In this document: positions 20,706 through 31,065 of the stretch, piece after piece
How the letters are laid out: each line of letters opens with the position of its first letter
How positions within the stretch are numbered: the stretch's first letter is position 1
Assembly: GCF_021432765.1 (NCBI RefSeq)
Contig: NZ_CP058908.1
Location: 3,248,001-3,312,000, forward strand
DNA length: 64,000 nucleotides
Direction of reading: 5' to 3'
Source: Pseudomonas phenolilytica
GTDB taxonomy: Bacteria; Pseudomonadota; Gammaproteobacteria; Pseudomonadales; Pseudomonadaceae
Program-made: the position numbers and the translations under genes
Notes under the pieces: model-generated
What the model was told of the DNA's origin: nothing
Database searches by the model: none
The model's input: only the letters and a program-made list of their open reading frames with translations

Positions 20706-21064
20706 TGAAACCTGCGCTCGGCTCGCCGTTCCACCCGCTGCAGATCATCGTCGGGCTGGTCGTCTGGAGCCTGTGGTTCGTGGCGATATACGGCGGTCAG
20801 GCGATTGCCTGCCGAGTCAGCCCACCCGACCCCGCAGAGGGGGTGTGGAACTGGCTGAACGGCAGCCTCGGCCTGCTGACGTTGCTGACCCTTGTGCTGC
20901 TGCTTGGCCTGATGCGCTATTTCTGGCGGCTGTCTCGCCAGCGTCCGTCATTGAACGAGCGCGAGCTGTTCGTGACGAAACTGGCCGCTGGCGTGCACCT
21001 GATTGCCGCGCTGGCGACTGCGTTCGTCGGCGCACCGCTGCTGCAGCTGCCGCCGTGTCTGTGA
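20705..21064 (+). CDS. Small membrane protein of the cytochrome oxidase cluster
   Basis: 119 aa with three likely membrane helices (about 14-34, 52-72 and 93-112). It begins one base inside the stop of the CoxA fusion (TGATG) and its stop overlaps the start of the ctaG gene. I do not recognise a named family. Position between subunit I/III and CtaG suggests an assembly or accessory subunit, such as a subunit IV-like protein; this is inference from context. Confidence 0.7.
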   Translation: MKPALGSPFHPLQIIVGLVVWSLWFVAIYGGQAIACRVSPPDPAEGVWNWLNGSLGLLTLLTLVLLLGLMRYFWRLSRQRPSLNERELFVTKLAAGVHLIAALATAFVGAPLLQLPPCL

Positions 21065-21879
21065 GCGCGTGGGCGCTGGTACCGCTGCTGGGCCTGTCGA
21101 CGCCGGCCCTGGCCCACGGCTTGTTCGACGCGCAGCTGAGCGAACGTGCCCCGCTGCTGTTGAGCGCGCTGCTCATTGGCAGTGCCTGGCTGCTCTACGC
21201 GCTCGGTGCGCGCCACGTGCCGCCCAGGCGCAGCGAAGCGTTCTGCCTTCACAGCGCCATGCTGGTGGCCGCGTTTGCCGTCTTCGGCCCCATCGACGAC
21301 TGGGCGCAACGCAGCACCAGCTGGCACATGACCCAGCACATGCTGTTCATCGTAGTGATCGCGCCGTTGTGGGCGCTGGCGCGCCCGCTGCCGCAGTGGC
21401 GCGGCGTCACCGGCCGCTTCGCGCAACCGCTGTGGACGTCCATCCTGCGCGCCGGCCGCTACCCGACCCTGCTGGCGCTGCTGCATGGCGCGGTGATCTG
21501 GATCTGGCACACGCCGAAGCTCTATGTGCTGGCGCTGGACAACCTGTGGTGGCACGCCGTCGAGCACGCCTGTTTCCTGTTCAGCGGCTGGCTGTTCTGG
21601 TGGTCGGTGCTGCGCGCCAATCCGAAGCAGGTGCCGCAGGCGCTGATGGCCGTGGTGCTGACGCTGATGCACACCGGCCTGCTCGGCGCCCTGCTTACCT
21701 TCGGCACAGTCTCGTTCTACGGCACGGGTCGTACGGTGGAGGATCAGCAGCTGGCGGGGCTGCTCATGTGGGTGCCGGGCGGGTTGGTCTACCTGCTCGG
21801 TGGCGGCTGGATCGCCTGGCGCTGGCTCACCCGCATCTGGCGACGCAAGCCAGCGCATCGGCTCGATCAGTCGCCCTGA
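21061..21879 (+). CDS. ctaG: Cytochrome c oxidase assembly protein, caa3-type CtaG
   Basis: 272 aa. Multi-helix membrane protein of the CtaG_caa3 family, thought to help deliver copper to the CuB site. Characteristic segments are SWHMTQHMLFIVVIAPLWALARP, HGAVIWIWHTPKLYVLAL and WWHAVEHACFLFSGWLFWW, rich in His residues within membrane helices. The start is GTG at 21061, overlapping the previous stop (GTGA); GTG at 21055 is an alternative. Last gene of the oxidase cluster; its end overlaps the convergent opmB gene by 13 bases. Confidence 0.88.
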   Translation: MSAWALVPLLGLSTPALAHGLFDAQLSERAPLLLSALLIGSAWLLYALGARHVPPRRSEAFCLHSAMLVAAFAVFGPIDDWAQRSTSWHMTQHMLFIVVIAPLWALARPLPQWRGVTGRFAQPLWTSILRAGRYPTLLALLHGAVIWIWHTPKLYVLALDNLWWHAVEHACFLFSGWLFWWSVLRANPKQVPQALMAVVLTLMHTGLLGALLTFGTVSFYGTGRTVEDQQLAGLLMWVPGGLVYLLGGGWIAWRWLTRIWRRKPAHRLDQSP

Positions 21880-23330
21880 CCACGCTCGTTCGACAGCACC
21901 GGCTCCTGCTGCAACTGCTCGATCTGCCAGCCACCACCGAGCGCGGCGATCAATTGCACGCTGGTCAGCAGACGGTCGCCCAGCAGCGTCAGATTGGTGC
22001 GCTCGTTGTTCAGCGCGGTGGTCTGCACGGTAACCACGCTGAGGTAATCGACGGTACCGGCGCGATACTGGTTCTCGATCAGCCGCAGCGATTCCTGCGC
22101 CGCCTCCAGCGCCTCGCGCTGCACCACGCTCTCGTCGCCGAGCACGCGCAGTTGCACCAGGTAGTCCTCGACCTCGCGGAAGCTGTCGAGCACAGTTTGC
22201 CGGTAGGTCGCCACGGTCTGATCGTAGGCCGCCTCGGCCCGCTCCAGTTCGGCACGCCGGCCGCCGAAATCCAGCAGCGTCAGCGCCAGCTGCGGGCCAA
22301 GCGACCAGAAGCGATTCGGCACCTCGAACAGCTGGTTGAAGCTGCTGTTGCGATAGCCACCGCTGGCCGACAGGGTCAGGTCCGGATACCAGGCCGCCTC
22401 GGCGATGCCGATCTCGGCATTGGCGGCCATTACCTCGCGCTCGGCCGCGGCGACATCCGGGCGCCGCTCCAGCAGTTGCGACGGTAACGCCAGCGGCACC
22501 TCGGGCAGCGATGGGATGTCATCGCGCACGGCGATGCTCAGCTCGGCCGGCGGCACACCGATCAACACCGCGATGGCATGTTCCAGCTGTGCCCGCTGCC
22601 ACTTCAGATCGATGGCCTGCGCCTGCGTGCTCTTGAGCTGAGTCTGCGCCTGGGCGACGTCGGATTTGGGCACGATGCCGGCGCGGTACTGATTCTCCGT
22701 GAGGCGCAGCGAGCGCGCGTAGGCAGCAACCGTCTGATCGAGCAGACGCTGCTGCTCGTCCATCACCCGCAATTGCAGGTAGGTCTGCACAAGCTCGGCC
22801 TGCAAACTCAGACGGACCGCCGCGAGATCGGCCGCGCTGGCCTGCATGGTTGCGCGATTGGCTTCCAAACCGCGGCGCAGCCGGCCCCAGAGATCCAGCT
22901 CCCAGGAGGCGCTGAGCCCCGCCTCGTAGCTCTCGCTTACACCGGCACTGACATTGGACGAACTGCTGCCAGTGGTCTGCCGCGAGCGCGTCACTCCGGC
23001 ATTACCGGACAGCGTGGGGAACAGCTGCGAGCGCGCGCTGCGCACAAGCGCGCGCGCCTGGCGATACTGCGCTTCGGCCACGGCGAGGTTCTGGTTGGAC
23101 ACGTTCAGTCGGCTCACCAGCGCATCCAGCTCGGCGTCGCCGTACAGCTTCCACCAGTCGCCGCGCTGCAGGGCGTCGGCCGGTGCCGCGCTCTTCCAGC
23201 CTTCGGCCTGCTTGAACGCGTGGGCATCCGGCAGCGGCGGGCGCTGGTAATCCGGGCCGAGGGTGCAGGCGCCAAGCGCAAGGGACATGACGATCATGGC
23301 CAATGGACGGAGGGTGCAGCTCGGACTCAT
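21867..23330 (-). CDS. opmB: Outer membrane efflux lipoprotein OpmB
   Basis: 487 aa. TolC/OprM-family channel (NodT subfamily) that completes a tripartite RND pump through the outer membrane. It has a lipoprotein signal (MSLALGAC, lipid-modified Cys about 22) and two repeated outer-membrane-factor halves with characteristic LTENQYRAGIVPKSDVAQAQ and LIENQYRAGTVDYLSVVTVQ. It overlaps muxC by four bases (ATGA), so it is the last gene of the mux operon, matching muxABC-opmB of P. aeruginosa. Confidence 0.9.
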   Translation of the reverse strand: MSPSCTLRPLAMIVMSLALGACTLGPDYQRPPLPDAHAFKQAEGWKSAAPADALQRGDWWKLYGDAELDALVSRLNVSNQNLAVAEAQYRQARALVRSARSQLFPTLSGNAGVTRSRQTTGSSSSNVSAGVSESYEAGLSASWELDLWGRLRRGLEANRATMQASAADLAAVRLSLQAELVQTYLQLRVMDEQQRLLDQTVAAYARSLRLTENQYRAGIVPKSDVAQAQTQLKSTQAQAIDLKWQRAQLEHAIAVLIGVPPAELSIAVRDDIPSLPEVPLALPSQLLERRPDVAAAEREVMAANAEIGIAEAAWYPDLTLSASGGYRNSSFNQLFEVPNRFWSLGPQLALTLLDFGGRRAELERAEAAYDQTVATYRQTVLDSFREVEDYLVQLRVLGDESVVQREALEAAQESLRLIENQYRAGTVDYLSVVTVQTTALNNERTNLTLLGDRLLTSVQLIAALGGGWQIEQLQQEPVLSNERGQGD

Positions 23331-26300
23331 AGCGGATTTTCCATGGCGGCATCGGTACGCACACCGCGCCAGTTATTGAAGCGATGACGCAGGCGGTCCA
23401 GGTACAGGTAGACCACCGGCGTGGTGTAGAGGGTCAGGATCTGACTGAGCACCAAGCCGCCGATGATGGTCAGACCTAGCGGCTGGCGCATCTCCGCGCC
23501 TTCCGAGCCCCCCAGCAGCAGCGGCAATGCGCCGAGAATCGCCGCCAGCGTGGTCATCAGGATCGGCCGGAAGCGCAGCAAGCAGGCCTTGTGAATCGAC
23601 TCGGCCGGCGGCAGGCGGTCGTTGCGCTCGAACTGCAGCGCGAGGTCGATCATCAGGATGGCGTTCTTCTTCACCACGCCGATCAGCAGGAACAATCCGA
23701 GCAGCGAGATCAGGCTGAATTCGTCGCCGGTGACGATGATCGCCAGCAGCGCGCCGACCCCGGCCGACGGCAGCGTCGAGAGAATCGTCAGCGGATGGAT
23801 ATAGCTCTCGTAAAGCACGCCGAGCACGATGTACACCAGCAACAGCGCGCCGAGGATCATGAACGGCTGGCTTTCCTGAGCGGCCTTGAACACGTCGCCG
23901 GTGCCGCCCAGGCGACCCTGCACCGAACTCGGCAGACCGATCGCAGCGACCGCGCGCTCAATGGCCAGCGTGGCCTGATCCAGACTGACGCCCGGGGCGA
24001 GGTCGAAGTCGATGTTCTCCGCGGCGAACTGCCCCTCGTGCGTGACGCGATCTTCCTCCAGGCTGCGCTCGTAGCGGGCGAAGGCGGACAGCGGCACGCG
24101 GCGACCATCTTCGGTGACCACGTGGATCTGCTCCAGCACCTCCGGGTGCTGCGCGTAGCTCGGATCGATTTCCATCACCACGCGGTACTGGTTGAGCGTC
24201 TCGTAGATGGTGGAAATCTGCCGCTGACTGAAGGCGTTGTTGAGCAGCGTGGTCACCGTGCTCATGTCGACGCCCAGCCGCTTGGCGGCGTCGCGATCGA
24301 CCTGCAGGCTGATCTGCTGCGCGCCCTCGCCTTCGTTGGCATCGATGCTGGTCAGCTCGGGCAGCGCCATGAGCGCCTGGGTGACCTTCGGCAGCCAGGT
24401 GCGCAGGTCGGCCAGATCGCCCGCCAGCAACGAATAGGCATACGCCGAACTGCTCTGCCGGCCGCCGCCGAACTGCAGGTCCTGGTCGGCCATGAGGAAC
24501 AGCCGTCCACCCGGCACCTGCGGCTGATTCTTGCGGATGCGCTCGATCACTTGCTGCGCCGACAGCCCGCGCTCCTCCAGCGGCTTGAGCCGCACGATCA
24601 TGAACGCGTTGTTGATGCCGCCCTGCCCGCCGATGAAGCCGGCCACGCTCTCCACCGCCGGATCGGCGAGGATCGCCTTGCGGAATATCTCCATCTTCGG
24701 CTGCATGACCTGGAACGACAGACCGTCGTCGCCACGGATGAAGCCGGTCAGCTGGCCGGTGTCCTGCTGTGGCAGGAAGGTCTTGGGCACCTGCACGTAG
24801 AGCACCACGTTGAGCGCGATGGTCGCCAGCAGGCTCAACAGCGTGATGCGCCGATGCCGCAGCGCCCAGCTCAGCGAGCGGTCGTAGTAACCGAGCAGCC
24901 ACTGGTGCGCATCGTGACTCCAGCGATGCAGGCGGCTGTCGCGCTCGGCTTGGTAGGGTTTGAGCCAACGCGCACAGAGCATCGGCGTCAGCGTCAGCGA
25001 CACCAGCAGCGAAACCAGAATCGCCGCCGCCAGCGTCAGCGAGAATTCGCGGAACAGCCGCTCGACAATGCCGCCCATGAACAGGATGGAGACGAACACC
25101 ACCACCAGTGACAGGTTCATCGACAGCAACGTGAAACCGACCTCGCGGGTGCCGATGTAGGCCGCGCGCAGCGGCGGCACGCCATCGTCGATATGCCGGG
25201 CGATGTTCTCCAGCACCACGATGGCATCGTCCACCACCAGCCCCGCGGCGAGGATCAGCGCCATCAGCGACAGGGTGTTGAGCGAGAAGCCGAACAGGTA
25301 CATCACGGCGAACGTGCCGACCAGCGAGACCGGCACCGCCAGCGCCGGAATCAGCGCGCTGCGCACATGGCCGAGAAACACGAACACCAGCACGATCACC
25401 AGCACCACGGCGATCAGCAGGGTGCGCTCGGCCTCATGCAGGGTGGCGCGGATCACCGGCGAGCGGTCCATCGCCACGTTCAGCTCGACACTGCCCGGCA
25501 GGATCGCCTGCAATGCCGGCAACTCGGCGCGGATGCCGGCGATGGTCTCGATGATGTTGGCGCCGGCCTGACGGTTGACGATCAGCAGCACCGCCTGTTC
25601 GTTGTTGAAGAACCCGCTGTTGTAGCGATCCTCCACCGCATCCTCGACCTTGGCCACATCGCTCAGGCGCAGGGTCGCGCCATCCTGATAGCGCAGGATC
25701 AGCGGCATGTAGTCGGCGGCGGCGTGCAACTGGTCGTTGGCGCGCACCTGCCAGTGCCGCTCGGCGTCCTCGACCATGCCCTTGGGCCGGCGCACGTTGG
25801 CGTTGGCGATGGTGTTGCGCACCTCGTCCAGCGAGACGCCGTACTGCTCCAGCTGCTGCGGCTGCAGCTCGACGCGCACGGCCGGCAGCGAGCTGCCGCC
25901 GACCTGTACCTCGCCGACGCCGGGCACCTGCGAGAGCTTCTGCGCGAGGATGGTCGAGCCGATGTCGTACAGCTGGCCCTTGTCGAGCACCTCGGAAGTC
26001 AGCGACAGCACCATGATCGGCGCCTGCGAGGGATTGATCTTGCGGTAGGTCGGCATGCTACGCATGCCGCTGGGCAGCAGGTTGCGTGCAGCATTGATCG
26101 CCGCCTGCACATCGCGGGCGGCGCCGTTGATGTCGCGCTCCAGATCGAACTGAATAATGATCCGCGTCGAGCCCTGGCTGCTGCGGCTGCTCATCTGGCT
26201 GACCCCGGCGATGCTGCCCAGCGAGCGCTCCAGCGGTGTCGCCACGCTGGAGGCCATGATCTCCGGACTTGCGCCGGGCAGGCTGGCCTGCACGGTGATC

Positions 26301-26431
26301 ACCGGGAAATCCATGTTCGGCAACGGCGAAACCGGCAGCAGGCCGAAACTCACCCCGCCCAGCAGCAGGATCGCCAGGCTGAGCAGCATGGTCGCCACCG
26401 GCCGCGCGATGAACGGCGCCGATAGATTCAT
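23327..26431 (-). CDS. muxC: RND efflux transporter subunit MuxC (MdtC-like)
   Basis: 1034 aa. Inner-membrane proton-driven pump of the HAE1 RND family with 12 helices and two large periplasmic loops. The proton-relay Asp pair is in LVVDDAIVVLENIARH; the N-terminus MNLSAPFIARPVATMLL is typical of MdtB/C-like subunits. It works with MuxB as a mixed trimer, as in MdtBC. It begins 43 bases after the muxB stop. Substrates in other species include novobiocin, aztreonam, bile salts and macrolides; not deducible from the sequence. Confidence 0.92.
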   Translation of the reverse strand: MNLSAPFIARPVATMLLSLAILLLGGVSFGLLPVSPLPNMDFPVITVQASLPGASPEIMASSVATPLERSLGSIAGVSQMSSRSSQGSTRIIIQFDLERDINGAARDVQAAINAARNLLPSGMRSMPTYRKINPSQAPIMVLSLTSEVLDKGQLYDIGSTILAQKLSQVPGVGEVQVGGSSLPAVRVELQPQQLEQYGVSLDEVRNTIANANVRRPKGMVEDAERHWQVRANDQLHAAADYMPLILRYQDGATLRLSDVAKVEDAVEDRYNSGFFNNEQAVLLIVNRQAGANIIETIAGIRAELPALQAILPGSVELNVAMDRSPVIRATLHEAERTLLIAVVLVIVLVFVFLGHVRSALIPALAVPVSLVGTFAVMYLFGFSLNTLSLMALILAAGLVVDDAIVVLENIARHIDDGVPPLRAAYIGTREVGFTLLSMNLSLVVVFVSILFMGGIVERLFREFSLTLAAAILVSLLVSLTLTPMLCARWLKPYQAERDSRLHRWSHDAHQWLLGYYDRSLSWALRHRRITLLSLLATIALNVVLYVQVPKTFLPQQDTGQLTGFIRGDDGLSFQVMQPKMEIFRKAILADPAVESVAGFIGGQGGINNAFMIVRLKPLEERGLSAQQVIERIRKNQPQVPGGRLFLMADQDLQFGGGRQSSSAYAYSLLAGDLADLRTWLPKVTQALMALPELTSIDANEGEGAQQISLQVDRDAAKRLGVDMSTVTTLLNNAFSQRQISTIYETLNQYRVVMEIDPSYAQHPEVLEQIHVVTEDGRRVPLSAFARYERSLEEDRVTHEGQFAAENIDFDLAPGVSLDQATLAIERAVAAIGLPSSVQGRLGGTGDVFKAAQESQPFMILGALLLVYIVLGVLYESYIHPLTILSTLPSAGVGALLAIIVTGDEFSLISLLGLFLLIGVVKKNAILMIDLALQFERNDRLPPAESIHKACLLRFRPILMTTLAAILGALPLLLGGSEGAEMRQPLGLTIIGGLVLSQILTLYTTPVVYLYLDRLRHRFNNWRGVRTDAAMENPL

Positions 26432-26474
26432 CGCACGCTCCGTTGCGCCACGTTCGGCTGCAAACGGCCCCGGC

Positions 26475-29400
26475 TCACGCCTGCGCCTCGCTTGGCACCG
26501 CGCCGCGACGGCCGAAGCGCTGGCTCAGGCGGTCGAAGAACAGGTAGATCACCGGCGTGGTGAACAGCGTCAGCAGCTGACTGAGCAGCAGGCCGCCGAC
26601 CAGTACCAGACCCAGCGGCTGGCGCAGCTCGGCGCCCGAGCCGGTGGCGAGCATCAATGGGATCGCGCCGAACAGCGCGGCCAGCGTGGTCATCAGGATC
26701 GGCCGGAAGCGCAGCAGCGCGGCGCGATAGATCGCCTGCTCCGGCGTCATGCCCTGGTGGCGTTCGGCCTCCAGCGCGAAGTCGATCATCATGATCGCGT
26801 TCTTCTTGACGATGCCGATCAGCAGGATGATGCCGATGATCGCGATCAGCCCCAGGTCATTGCCGGTCAGCAGCAACGCCAGCAGCGCGCCCACCGCCGC
26901 CGACGGCAGCGTGGAAAGAATGGTGATCGGGTGGATGTAGCTCTCGTAAAGCACGCCGAGCACGATGTACATGGTCACCACTGCCGCCAGGATCAGCAGC
27001 AGCGTGCTCGACAGCGACGCGCGAAACGCCTCGGCCGCGCCCTGGAAGTGGCTCTGGATGCCGGCTGGCAGGCCGATGTCCTGCTTCACCGCTTCGATCA
27101 CCTCCACCGCCTCGCCCAGAGAAACGCCCGGCGCGAGGTTGAACGACAACGTCACTGCCGGGAACTGGCCGATGTGATTGATCAGCAGTGGCGCCGAATG
27201 CTGCTCCAATCGCGCCAGGCTCGACAGCCGCACCGGCGTGCCGCCCTCGCTCTGCACGAACAGCTGCTCCAGCGCCTGCGGACCCAGGCGATTGCCGGCC
27301 TCGGCCTCGAGCACCACGCGGTACTGACTGGCCTGGGTGAAGATGGTGGAAATCTGCCGTTGGCCGAAGGCGTCGTACAGCGCATTGGTGATCGCCGAAA
27401 CCTCGATGCCCAGGCGCGCGGCGGCGTCGCGGTCGATATCCAGGTAAATCTGCAGGCCGTCGCTCTGCAGGTCGCTGGCCACATCGGTGAGTTCCGCCCG
27501 TTCGCGCAACGCCTCGACCAGCCTGGGCGTCCACTCCTGCAGCAGCGCGCCATCTGGCGACTCCAGGCTGAACTGGAACTGCGTGCGGCTGACCCGATCC
27601 TCGATGGATAGGTCCTGCACCGGCTGCAGGTACAGCGCGATGCCCGGCAGCTTGGCCAGCTCCGGGCGCAGACGTTCGATCACCTCGCTGGCAGTGACGT
27701 CGCGTTCGGCGTGCGGCTTGAGGTTGATCAGCAGACGGCCGCTGTTGAGCGTGACGTTGTCGCCGTCCACCCCGATATAGGACGACAGGCTGGCAACCGC
27801 CGGATCAGCCAGGATCACCCGGCTCAGCGACTGCTGGCGCTCGCTCATGGCGCGGAAGGAGATCGACTGCGGCGCCTCGCTGATGCCCTGGATCACGCCG
27901 GTGTCCTGCACCGGGAAGAAGCCCTTGGGCACGGCGAGATAGAGCACCACCGTCAGGCCGAGGGTGGCCACCGCCACCAGCAGTGTCAGCGTCTGATGAC
28001 CGAGCACCCAGGTCAGCCAGCGCGAATAGCCGCCGATCAGCCGCTCGACCCAGTCCGGGCGCGCCGGATCATGGCTCACCGGCTTAAGCAGGCGCGCGCA
28101 CATCATCGGCGTCAGCGTCAGCGACACCACCAGCGAGATCAGGATCGCCACCGCCAGGGTGATGGCGAACTCGCGGAACAGCCGGCCGACCACGTCCTGC
28201 ATGAACAGCAGCGGAATCAGCACGGCGATCAGCGAGAAAGTCAGCGAAATCAAGGTGAAGCCGATCTGCTTGGCGCCCTTGAGCGCAGCATTCAGCGGCG
28301 TCTCGCCCTCCTCCAGATGCCGGGCGATGTTCTCCAGCATGACGATGGCGTCGTCGACCACGAAGCCGGTGGCGATGGTCAATGCCATCAGCGTCAGGTT
28401 ATTCAGCGAGAAGCCGCACAGGTACATCACCGCGAAGGTACCAATCAGCGACAGCGGCACGGCGATCGAAGGGATGACGGTGGCCGAGAGCTTCTTGAGG
28501 AAGATGAAGGTCACCATCACCACCAGGATGGTGGCGAGGATCAACTCGTGCTGCACGTCGGTGACCGCAGCGCGGATGGTCTGGGTACGGTCGGTGAGAA
28601 TGGTCACGTCGAGCCCAGCCGGCATACTGGCGGTGACTTCCGGCAGCAGCGCCTGGATACGCTCGACCACGTCGATGACGTTGGCGCCGGGCTGACGCTG
28701 GATGTTCAGCAGCACCGCCCGGTTTTCGTTGGCCCAGGCCGCCAGCCGCTCGTTCTCGGCGCCGGCAATGATGTCGGCGACATCCTTGAGCCGCAGCGCG
28801 GCGCCGTTTTCATAGGTAAGGATCAGCTCGGCGTATTCCTCGGGCGTCTTCAGCTGATCGTTGGCGTCGAGCATGGAGACCCGCGTCGGACCGTCGAAGT
28901 TACCCTTGGGCTGGTTGACGTTGGCGTTGCCGATCAGCTCGCGCACATCGGCCAACGACAGGCCATAGGCGGCCAGCGCCTCGGGATTGGTGCGGATGCG
29001 CACCGCCGGCCGCTGCCCGCCGGCGATGCTGACCATGCCGACGCCGCTGATCTGCGCCAGCTTCTGCGCCATGCGCGTATCGACCAGATCATGCAGTTGC
29101 GGCAGCGGCAGCGTCGCCGAGGTCACCGCTAGGGTGATCACCGGCGTATCGGCCGGATTGACCTTGTTGTACACCGGCGGCGCCGGCAGGTCGCTCGGCA
29201 GCAGGTTATCTGCCGCGTTGATCGCCGCCTGCACCTCCTGCTCGGCGACATCCAGCTCCACGTCAAGCGAGAAGCGCAGGGTGATCACCGAGGCGCCGCC
29301 TGAGCTGCTCGAGGACATCTGCGTCAGCCCCGGCATCTGCCCGAACTGGCGCTCAAGCGGTGCAGTCACAGCGCTGGTCATCACTTCCGGACTGGCACCG

Positions 29401-29555
29401 GGATACAGCGTCAGCACGCGGATGGTCGGATAGTCGACCTGCGGCAGCGCCGCGACCGGCAACAGCTTGTAGGCGATCAGACCGGCCAGCAGGATGGCGA
29501 CCATCGTCAGGGTGGTCGCTACCGGCCGCAGGATGAACAGCCGCGAGATGTTCAT
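26475..29555 (-). CDS. muxB: RND efflux transporter subunit MuxB (MdtB-like)
   Basis: 1026 aa. Second RND pump subunit. Begins [25 protein letters not shown], has the Asp pair in [16 protein letters not shown] and the conserved [21 protein letters not shown] region of helix 10-11. The duplicated-pump organisation (two different RND genes in series after one adaptor) is specific to MdtABC/MuxABC systems. Its start codon overlaps the muxA stop (ATGA), indicating coupled translation. Confidence 0.92.
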   Translation of the reverse strand: MNISRLFILRPVATTLTMVAILLAGLIAYKLLPVAALPQVDYPTIRVLTLYPGASPEVMTSAVTAPLERQFGQMPGLTQMSSSSSGGASVITLRFSLDVELDVAEQEVQAAINAADNLLPSDLPAPPVYNKVNPADTPVITLAVTSATLPLPQLHDLVDTRMAQKLAQISGVGMVSIAGGQRPAVRIRTNPEALAAYGLSLADVRELIGNANVNQPKGNFDGPTRVSMLDANDQLKTPEEYAELILTYENGAALRLKDVADIIAGAENERLAAWANENRAVLLNIQRQPGANVIDVVERIQALLPEVTASMPAGLDVTILTDRTQTIRAAVTDVQHELILATILVVMVTFIFLKKLSATVIPSIAVPLSLIGTFAVMYLCGFSLNNLTLMALTIATGFVVDDAIVMLENIARHLEEGETPLNAALKGAKQIGFTLISLTFSLIAVLIPLLFMQDVVGRLFREFAITLAVAILISLVVSLTLTPMMCARLLKPVSHDPARPDWVERLIGGYSRWLTWVLGHQTLTLLVAVATLGLTVVLYLAVPKGFFPVQDTGVIQGISEAPQSISFRAMSERQQSLSRVILADPAVASLSSYIGVDGDNVTLNSGRLLINLKPHAERDVTASEVIERLRPELAKLPGIALYLQPVQDLSIEDRVSRTQFQFSLESPDGALLQEWTPRLVEALRERAELTDVASDLQSDGLQIYLDIDRDAAARLGIEVSAITNALYDAFGQRQISTIFTQASQYRVVLEAEAGNRLGPQALEQLFVQSEGGTPVRLSSLARLEQHSAPLLINHIGQFPAVTLSFNLAPGVSLGEAVEVIEAVKQDIGLPAGIQSHFQGAAEAFRASLSSTLLLILAAVVTMYIVLGVLYESYIHPITILSTLPSAAVGALLALLLTGNDLGLIAIIGIILLIGIVKKNAIMMIDFALEAERHQGMTPEQAIYRAALLRFRPILMTTLAALFGAIPLMLATGSGAELRQPLGLVLVGGLLLSQLLTLFTTPVIYLFFDRLSQRFGRRGAVPSEAQA

Positions 29556-30793
29556 TGCGCCGGACGCTCCCCGGCGCTCTCACCGCCCACCTTGGGTTGC
29601 TGCGCCGCCTCTTCGGCCATCGTCGCGCGATCGACGACTTCCACTTCGCTGTCGTCGCGCAGGCGGTCGGTGCCTTCCATGACAATGCGCTCACCGGCCG
29701 TCAGGCCCTTGGCGATCACCGTGGTCTCACCGTTGCTCGGGCCGACCTCGACGCTACGCAGCTGCACCTTGCTGTCCTCGCCAACGACGTAGGCGAAGTT
29801 GCCCCGCGAGCCGAACTGCAGCGCCGCCGAGGGAATCAGCGTGGCGTCCTCGAGGGTTTCCACCCGCAGGCGCACGTTGACGAACTGATTGGGGATGAGC
29901 ATTTCGGTTTCGTTGTCGAACCGCGCCTTGAGCTTCAGCGTACCGGTGGTCACATCGATCTGGTTGTCGACGCTCTCCAGCACGCCCTCGCCCAACAGCA
30001 GTCGCTCACCACGATCCCACGCCTGCACCTTCAGCTCGGCGCCCTGACGAAAACGCGTCAGCACCGGCAGCAGATCGCCCTCCGGCAAGGTGAAGGTGAC
30101 CGCCATCGGCTGGCTCTGGGTGATCACCACCAGCGGTGTGGTGTCGCTGGCCGAGACCAGGTTGCCGATGTCCAGCTGGCGCAGGCCGAGGCGGCCGTCG
30201 ATCGGTGCGCGGATCTGGGTGAATTCCAGGTTGAGCTTGGCTTCGTTGACCGCCGCCTGATTGGCCGCCAGCGTGCCTTGGTACTGGTTCACCAGCGCCT
30301 GCTGGGTATCGAGCGTCTGCTTGGCAATGCTGTCGTCGGCGTATAGCCCGCGGTAGCGCTCCAGATCGACCTGGGCGTTCTGCAGCAGCGCGCGATTCTG
30401 CTGCAGCGTGCCCTCGGCCTGCTGTAATGCGACCTTGTATGGCCGTGGATCGATCACCGCCAGCAGCTCACCGGCCTTGACCCGCTGGCCCTCCTCGAAG
30501 CGCACCTCGACCAGTTCGCCGGCGACGCGGCTGCGCACGTTCACCGTATTCAGCGGCGTCACCGTGCCGAGCGACTTGTAGAACACCTCGAACTCGCCCT
30601 GTTTCACCGCCGTCACGCGTACCGGCACCGGCCCGCTGAACGCGCCGAAGCCCGGTCGACCGCCTGGTTGCGGCGACTTCGCCGAAGGGCTCGGCCATAA
30701 CCACCAGGCAAGCAAGGCGATGGCCAGCACGGCAAGACCGATGATCAGCCAGCGACGACGGGTAGCAGCAGGAGACGAATGCGCGACGGACAT
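29552..30793 (-). CDS. muxA: RND efflux periplasmic adaptor MuxA (MdtA-like)
   Basis: 413 aa. Membrane fusion protein linking the RND pump to the outer-membrane channel. N-terminal anchor helix (about residues 14-31), then barrel-sandwich hybrid halves ([36 protein letters not shown] and [21 protein letters not shown]), alpha-hairpin and beta-barrel. ATG 30793 is chosen over a TTG at 30850 because it places the anchor helix near the N-terminus; the ribosome binding site is weak either way. First gene of muxABC-opmB. Confidence 0.9.
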   Translation of the reverse strand: MSVAHSSPAATRRRWLIIGLAVLAIALLAWWLWPSPSAKSPQPGGRPGFGAFSGPVPVRVTAVKQGEFEVFYKSLGTVTPLNTVNVRSRVAGELVEVRFEEGQRVKAGELLAVIDPRPYKVALQQAEGTLQQNRALLQNAQVDLERYRGLYADDSIAKQTLDTQQALVNQYQGTLAANQAAVNEAKLNLEFTQIRAPIDGRLGLRQLDIGNLVSASDTTPLVVITQSQPMAVTFTLPEGDLLPVLTRFRQGAELKVQAWDRGERLLLGEGVLESVDNQIDVTTGTLKLKARFDNETEMLIPNQFVNVRLRVETLEDATLIPSAALQFGSRGNFAYVVGEDSKVQLRSVEVGPSNGETTVIAKGLTAGERIVMEGTDRLRDDSEVEVVDRATMAEEAAQQPKVGGESAGERPAQ

Positions 30794-31065
30794 GAACTGG
30801 GTTCGCTCGGGAAGGAGCGTGAACCTTAAGCAGTCGCGCCCGCCTCGCAAAGGGGATTTACGGCATTTTTACGTATCGACGCTTGTCCACCCGCGCGCGA
30901 ACGGCCGGAACCATGCCGCGCCGGCTCAGTCTATGTAGCGTTCGACCAGGGGCCAGCATGTCGCCAGCCCTGGCAGACGGAACTGTCCCAGGCACACCGC
31001 CCAACCGAACGGCGGCGCGCCGTATTACCGGAGTACCGCAGGCTGGCCTGCTACAGGATCAAGGA
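30794..31065. promoter_or_regulatory. Divergent promoter region between muxA and the MurJ-like gene
   Basis: 272 bases between two divergently transcribed genes, so it must carry both promoters. I see no convincing consensus -35/-10 pair and no clear regulator dyad. Confidence 0.4.
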
